Origin: Chitinophagales bacterium
Lineage (GTDB): Bacteria; Bacteroidota; Bacteroidia; Chitinophagales; UBA10324
NCBI GenBank assembly: GCA_013695715.1
Contig: JACCZZ010000402.1
Coordinates: forward strand, 1 to 11,453
Reading direction: 5' to 3'
DNA: 11,453 nucleotides
A program made the translations under genes and the position numbers. The notes under the pieces are model-generated. The model made no database searches. It had not been told where the DNA came from and saw only the letters and a list, made by a program, of their open reading frames with translations. Positions within the stretch are counted from its first letter, which is position 1. Each line of letters begins with the position of its first letter. Below are positions 7,633 to 11,453 of the stretch, one piece after another.

Positions 7633-7663
7633 CAAACGAATGTTGAAGAGGCTTTATTATAAA
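7633..7663 (-). promoter_or_regulatory. Candidate porG promoter
   Basis: On the - strand TTTA (7663-7660) and TTCGTTTG (7640-7633) are 19 bases apart. This resembles the Bacteroidota TTTG / TAnnTTTG pair with one mismatch in each box. Transcription would begin around 7626-7628, leaving a leader of about 37 bases before the TTG start. The -33 half lies inside the inverted repeat at 7651-7665. Confidence 0.35.
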
Positions 7664-7665
7664 GC
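7651..7665. promoter_or_regulatory. Perfect 15-bp inverted repeat, possible operator
   Basis: The sequence GCTTTATTATAAAGC has two perfect 7-base arms around a single central T. It lies 62 to 76 bases before the porG start, over the -33 side of the candidate promoter. The one-base centre suits a dimeric DNA-binding protein better than an RNA hairpin. No T tract follows on either strand, so it is not an intrinsic terminator of nadK. No known regulator is assigned. Confidence 0.4.
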
Positions 7666-7751
7666 TAAAGTAAGGGGTTTCCTGATGCATACTTATCTCT
7701 ATTTTATAATTTTTTCCTGGCATATATACGGCCATGTTTAATACTCAGCAA

Positions 7752-8630
7752 CTATTTTCTGGTGTCGGCTCCCCACATCAGTTTTTTTCTAAGTGTTTCA
7801 AGAAAATGATGATCTGGAAGGCGAATAAGTCCGAGGGTAAAGCTGCTTTTTTTTACCGCCAGCTGGGTAGAGCTGTCAATAGGCTCAGTGCGTGAGTCAA
7901 GTGTGCAGAAGAATTGCTCAAACCGGCCTTCGATCTCAAAAGAAATAATGCTGCTGTCAGAGACAATCATGGGTCTCACATTAAGGTTATGAGGCGCTAT
8001 TGGTGTAATCACAAAATTTTCGGAAGTAGGCATGATGATGGGTCCGCCACAACTTAGGGAATAAGCGGTAGAGCCTGTTGGTGTTGCAATAATCAGCCCA
8101 TCGGCTAAATAGGAATTCAGCAGTTCTCCGTTTATATAGGTATGTATAGTAATCATTGCCGAGGCATCTTTTTTATGCACTGTTACATCATTCAGGGCAT
8201 ATTTCACATCGCCAAAAAGAGAAGGGTTAGAATCCAGCTCGAGGAGCGTTCTTCGATCAATAATGTAGGCACCGCGGGAAATACAGTCTATTGCGTATTC
8301 AATTTCTTCTTTCCCGATGTCTGCTAAAAAACCAAGACGACCAATGTTAATGCCCATGATCAGAATTGGATAATCACGAACAAAGGTGAGCGTATCAAGC
8401 AATGTTCCATCGCCGCCAAGTGAAAACATGTATTCTACTTTATCACGGATGTCCTCATGGGTTTCAAAAGTGGCTATGCCGGATCTTGTTTTTATCTCAG
8501 ACCAGACGCTTTCAAAAAAATTCTTATAAATAAAGACACCAATCTTCTTCGAAGCGAGATGATCAAGTATTTTTTGAAGGACAGGAATGTCTTCTGGTTT
8601 AATATTTCGGCAGTATATAGCTATGTTCAT
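7752..8630 (-). CDS. nadK: NAD kinase
   Basis: NadK phosphorylates NAD to NADP with ATP or polyphosphate in the cytoplasm and sets the NADPH pool for biosynthesis. The 292-residue protein shows the family in order: GGDGT (72-76) with catalytic Asp74, GINIGRLGFLADI (93-105), LNDV (146-149) for nucleotide binding, the glycine-rich DGLIIATPTGSTAYS (177-191) followed by CGGPI, and IAPHNLNVRPMIV (211-223). Nothing essential is missing. The start is ATG at 8630. It is 110 bases downstream of the Omp85-like gene and 162 bases upstream of porG, so it may be transcribed separately from both. The nadK - porG - uppS - bamA order is common in the phylum. Confidence 0.97.
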   Translation of the reverse strand: MNIAIYCRNIKPEDIPVLQKILDHLASKKIGVFIYKNFFESVWSEIKTRSGIATFETHEDIRDKVEYMFSLGGDGTLLDTLTFVRDYPILIMGINIGRLGFLADIGKEEIEYAIDCISRGAYIIDRRTLLELDSNPSLFGDVKYALNDVTVHKKDASAMITIHTYINGELLNSYLADGLIIATPTGSTAYSLSCGGPIIMPTSENFVITPIAPHNLNVRPMIVSDSSIISFEIEGRFEQFFCTLDSRTEPIDSSTQLAVKKSSFTLGLIRLPDHHFLETLRKKLMWGADTRK

Positions 8631-8707
8631 TGCAGAGATTTAATGCAATCGCTTTTAAGACGTTCACATTTTAATAGTAGTAATGTAGACTATGGATATT
8701 AGTGGAA

Positions 8708-8740
8708 CAAATGAAGATTTAATTCGAAGCAATCTACAAA
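8708..8740 (-). promoter_or_regulatory. Candidate nadK promoter
   Basis: On the - strand TTTG (8740-8737) is followed after 21 bases by TTCATTTG (8715-8708). This gives a full -33 match and a -7 box that misses only the A of TAnnTTTG. The leader to the nadK ATG would be about 70 bases. The DNA is AT-rich, so chance matches are possible. Confidence 0.3.
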
Positions 8741-10177
8741 TCAAAAAAATGAATTTACGTGAAAGTAGAACCCATGCTCGCCAAGCTTATTAATTGCATA
8801 GTCGAACCGAAAGGTTGTATCATATATAAGTGAGAGGTCGAAGCCTAAACCACCTCCAAGGAGTAAGGTATTATTTAATGGATTATTTTCAAAGTATAAA
8901 TCATCCTTTACATATCCTGCATTAATGAACATTCGTGCGTATAATGTAATAGGAATGCGGGCACCTTTAAGAAAAGGGTTATTCTCAGAAGTTTTAAGTT
9001 TTACATTGAGAAGCCGGTTTTTCAGATCGAGTTTCGTATAACCATAACTCTGTCCGTCAATAACATAATATTCATAACCACTGACGTAGTCTTTGCTGTA
9101 GCCGAGACCACGATCAAGATTGTATGGCTGTTTTGTGGGAAATGAAAGTTTAACCTTGTTTTGACTGGAAACAAACCAATTTTTCCTGAAGGGTATATAA
9201 TGATCGTATCGGGCTGAACCCGAGATCAAATTAACATTATCAAATAAGCCAATGCCCAATTTCGATAAAGTTATTTCGAAGAAACTACCATTCAACGGAT
9301 AGGCTGCAATGTCTCTGTAATCACGAATGACTGTTGCCTGTGCGGTAAAATATCTCTGATAGGTTTGGCCATTTAGGAAATAATCGGGGTTCAAAAGTGC
9401 GGCCGTATCACTGATTTTATTATCGTTGTAACTGAGTGTGAAAACATAACGATTATAGAATGCAGGCTTGTAAATGATGTCTGTCTGGATTGTAAGATTT
9501 CGTTTCTGAAACTCGTCTACATCCTGATATATAAGGTCTTTGTTATTAGCAAAGCCATAGGTTATATTTTTAGAACGGCTGTACGAAGTATTAAATTTTA
9601 ACCCAAGGTCTTGCCGGGCATTAATATATGGTATGTTATACTGCACCTGGTAAAGTTGTGAATAGCCAAAAAGTAAGGCCAGTTTAAGATCCTCATCCCT
9701 GCCGCGGACATTCTGCTGATAATAACGCAATCCAAACTGTAGCCATTTGAGATCGTGATTGTGTTCGACCCACCATACATTTAAATTCCTATCGTATAAA
9801 TCAAGGCTTGGCACCGGGAAGGTATACCATCGTTCTCTCACAATAACGTTTATGTCTATTGCATCTCCGACCCAATTTTTAATATTTATTACTACCTCAT
9901 TAAATAAGCCAATGTTCATAAGGTTATTTCGGCTTTCCTCAATTTCTGATGTAAGGTCGGGAAGGGTTAAGGTATCATCAGTAAGGAAAGTTATTTCACG
10001 AAGAACAATCTGAGGTTTGGTTTTTCTGTTACCTTCAATTAAAATAGAATGAATTGTAACAAAAGCCAGCGAAGAGTCAGGTTTATATGCCAATGAATCT
10101 GACTGCGCATTGGCAACGAAATCAGGACCTATAAAAGCAATCATTAATACCAACCCTACGAGCATCATCGTCCTCAT
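8741..10177 (-). CDS. BamA/TamA-type Omp85 outer-membrane protein with a single POTRA
   Basis: This is a predicted outer-membrane Omp85-superfamily barrel of unknown substrate. Using the ATG at 10177 it has 478 residues and a convincing signal peptide (about 1-25, cut before Gln in VANAQ). One POTRA follows (about 40-115: VTIHSILIEGN, then NIGLFNEVVINI, then INVIVRERW). The rest is barrel, including DYRDIAAYPLNGSFFEI (286-302), a typical Omp85 strand pair, and a C-terminal GFYFHVNSFF ending in Phe as outer-membrane barrels do. The expected lid-lock motif reads YVSGYEYY (364-371), with Ser366 in place of the usual Arg. A longer frame from TTG 10231 would overlap the CBS stop by four bases, but it adds 18 residues ahead of the signal peptide and seems less likely. 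With one POTRA it differs from the five-POTRA BamA nearby. It could be a dedicated insertase or a translocator. Confidence 0.88.
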   Translation of the reverse strand: MRTMMLVGLVLMIAFIGPDFVANAQSDSLAYKPDSSLAFVTIHSILIEGNRKTKPQIVLREITFLTDDTLTLPDLTSEIEESRNNLMNIGLFNEVVINIKNWVGDAIDINVIVRERWYTFPVPSLDLYDRNLNVWWVEHNHDLKWLQFGLRYYQQNVRGRDEDLKLALLFGYSQLYQVQYNIPYINARQDLGLKFNTSYSRSKNITYGFANNKDLIYQDVDEFQKRNLTIQTDIIYKPAFYNRYVFTLSYNDNKISDTAALLNPDYFLNGQTYQRYFTAQATVIRDYRDIAAYPLNGSFFEITLSKLGIGLFDNVNLISGSARYDHYIPFRKNWFVSSQNKVKLSFPTKQPYNLDRGLGYSKDYVSGYEYYVIDGQSYGYTKLDLKNRLLNVKLKTSENNPFLKGARIPITLYARMFINAGYVKDDLYFENNPLNNTLLLGGGLGFDLSLIYDTTFRFDYAINKLGEHGFYFHVNSFF

Positions 10178-10227
10178 ATAACCGAAAGTATAATAAAAGT
10201 ATGAGGTGACTTTGGGAATGGCTGAAA

Positions 10228-10890
10228 TCAAATATTCAAATAATTCATAAGCGAGTCGTAGCGCTCTTTCAGATTGTCAAAATATTCAGCCTCCTGGAAA
10301 GTTTCTTTTACTACATAATTAAAACGATTCAGATCCGAAATAATGGGTTGCAGCTCGGTTTGATTTACCTTGATGGTAAGTTCCATTTTAGTGGAATCGT
10401 AATTAGTTCCGGCAAAGGTGCAAAGGATCCTTGCGTGGTTAGATTCTATGATGCGAGCGATGTCTGATAGCAGATAATCATGAACAGATATTTCCAGTAC
10501 GATAATTCCGCCAGGTTCAAGAATATCCGTTTGAATGGCAAAGTAATTTAAGAGGTCATCTTTTGTGATGAGCCCAATATAATTTTCTTCTTTATCAATT
10601 ACCGGAACAACTGAAAGACGAAATTCTGTGGAAACCTTCAGCACTTCAAACAGGTGTTCATAATCATGTATGAAGGGCCGCATAAACGACAAAGGAAGGC
10701 TGCCAATAGGATCTTCCTCACCATGGGCATTAAGGATATCTTCCTCTGAAATCAATCCGAGTAACTGGTTTTCGTTTACAATGGGTAAATGGCTCACATG
10801 AAAATCATGCATAAGCCGTAGCGCGCGGGCACCAGTATCAGATGTTTTAAGTGTGGCAACATTTTTTGTAACCAGGTCGAGCGCTTTCAT
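10228..10890 (-). CDS. CBS-pair protein with ACT-like C-terminal domain
   Basis: This 220-residue soluble protein has two CBS motifs (about 1-56 and 65-120) that together would form a Bateman module binding an adenosine-type ligand. Each half closes with a typical strand and helix: LLGLISEEDILN (43-54) and YIGLITKDDLLNYF (104-117). The rest (about 128-198) has an alternating beta-alpha pattern (GGIIVLEISVHDYLLSDIAR, then KMELTIKVN) that resembles an ACT-like regulatory fold; this part is inference. No catalytic domain is attached, so it probably senses or regulates something. The target is unknown. Homologues near nadK are common in Bacteroidota (recalled). The ATG at 10890 overlaps the preceding hydrolase stop as TGATG, indicating coupling. 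Confidence 0.88.
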   Translation of the reverse strand: MKALDLVTKNVATLKTSDTGARALRLMHDFHVSHLPIVNENQLLGLISEEDILNAHGEEDPIGSLPLSFMRPFIHDYEHLFEVLKVSTEFRLSVVPVIDKEENYIGLITKDDLLNYFAIQTDILEPGGIIVLEISVHDYLLSDIARIIESNHARILCTFAGTNYDSTKMELTIKVNQTELQPIISDLNRFNYVVKETFQEAEYFDNLKERYDSLMNYLNI

Positions 10891-11453
10891 CAGGCAGCCA
10901 CTTTCAATTTTTGTAAGAATTCATTCAGTATTCTGTTAAACTCGAGGGGTTTTTCCATCATAGGGGCGTGGCCGCATTCTTCAACCAATACAAGCTCTGA
11001 GTTTACAAGTAAGCGTTGAAAATCTTCGGCTACAAAAGGCGGCGTGATCTTGTCTTCTTTTCCCCAGATAAGTAACACAGGCATGGTAAGACGATGCAAC
11101 AGCTTTGCCAGATTTTCACGCATCGCAGATTTAGCCATAGAAATGATGCGAATTGCTTTGCCACGATTGTTGCAGATCTCATATATTTCATCTACTAACT
11201 CCTTTGTAGCCACGTTAGGATCATAAAATGTGTAGCCTGTCCGGTCTTTGATGTATTCATAATCGCCACGCTTAGGGTATCCACCACCCAATGAATCTTC
11301 AAACAAGCCTGAGCTGCCGGTGAGTACCATGGCCCGAATTTTATTCGGCTGATCAAGAGCATAAAGTTGCGCAATATGGCCACCCAATGAGTTTCCTACT
11401 AATATCATTGAATCATAACCGCGCATATCTACAAATTGGCGAACGTACTTTAC
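10890..11453 (-). CDS. Alpha/beta hydrolase, N-terminus outside the window
   Basis: This is an alpha/beta-fold hydrolase of unknown substrate. The frame stays open through the right edge, so the N-terminal part (first strands and oxyanion region) is missing; the ATG at 11426 is internal. The nucleophile elbow reads VGNSLGGH (Ser codon at 11390-11388). The acid is in MPVLLIWGKEDKITPP (Asp codon at 11054-11052) and the base in ECGHAPMMEKP (His codon at 10970-10968), so the Ser-Asp-His triad is complete. A lid region with SMAKSAMRENLAKLLHRL lies between nucleophile and acid. The GNSLGGH form is common in esterase-like and MhpC/BphD-like hydrolases, but the substrate cannot be told. It is translationally coupled to the CBS gene. 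Confidence 0.9.
   Translation of the reverse strand, partial: VKYVRQFVDMRGYDSMILVGNSLGGHIAQLYALDQPNKIRAMVLTGSSGLFEDSLGGGYPKRGDYEYIKDRTGYTFYDPNVATKELVDEIYEICNNRGKAIRIISMAKSAMRENLAKLLHRLTMPVLLIWGKEDKITPPFVAEDFQRLLVNSELVLVEECGHAPMMEKPLEFNRILNEFLQKLKVAA

Noticed and set aside
10178..10231. TTG-started 18-residue N-terminal extension of the Omp85-like protein
   Set aside because: It would place an aromatic-rich stretch ahead of an otherwise good signal peptide that begins at the ATG at 10177. It is kept as an alternative only.

Overview
The window looks like a chromosomal segment of a Bacteroidota bacterium, possibly from the Chitinophagales/Sphingobacteriales side (the order is inference). It is AT-rich, its starts lack strong Shine-Dalgarno sequences, and a few sites resemble the Bacteroidota TAnnTTTG -7 promoter box. 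The gene order nadK - porG (DUF6089) - uppS - bamA - skp/ompH - skp/ompH is a familiar Bacteroidota arrangement, also present in Porphyromonas gingivalis around the type IX secretion gene porG (recalled, not searched). I see no mobile element, tRNA, rRNA, CRISPR array or sign of recent transfer.

Layout. On the + strand, the 3' half of murQ (1-473) is followed by an uncharacterised 190-residue protein (641-1213). A short convergent gap (1214-1356) holds weak terminator-like hairpins. From there to the right edge every gene is on the - strand. In transcription order (right to left) these are: an alpha/beta hydrolase cut by the window edge, a CBS-pair protein, a single-POTRA Omp85-like outer-membrane protein, NAD kinase, PorG, undecaprenyl diphosphate synthase, BamA, two Skp/OmpH-type chaperones, and glutamate racemase. 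No gap without a gene exceeds about 170 bases; the largest are 474-640 and 7590-7751.

How the genes fit together. The - strand run is an envelope-building cluster. UppS makes the C55 lipid carrier for peptidoglycan and other glycans. MurI supplies D-glutamate for peptidoglycan. BamA folds outer-membrane barrels, and the two Skp-like proteins are its likely periplasmic chaperones. PorG is a barrel tied to type IX secretion, and the extra Omp85-like protein is a second putative membrane-insertion or transport barrel. MurQ, on the opposite strand, recycles N-acetylmuramic acid 6-phosphate. Coupling is tight at uppS/bamA (ATGA overlap) and hydrolase/CBS (TGATG overlap). Larger gaps ahead of nadK, porG and the second skp gene hold candidate promoters.

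Most of the region is ordinary conserved housekeeping DNA. The points worth a second look are the Omp85-like protein, whose lid-lock motif reads VSGY where the family has a near-invariant Arg; a perfect 15-bp inverted repeat over the predicted porG promoter; a promoter-like element and direct repeat between the two skp genes; the unrecognised 190-residue protein; and small motif deviations in MurI and UppS.
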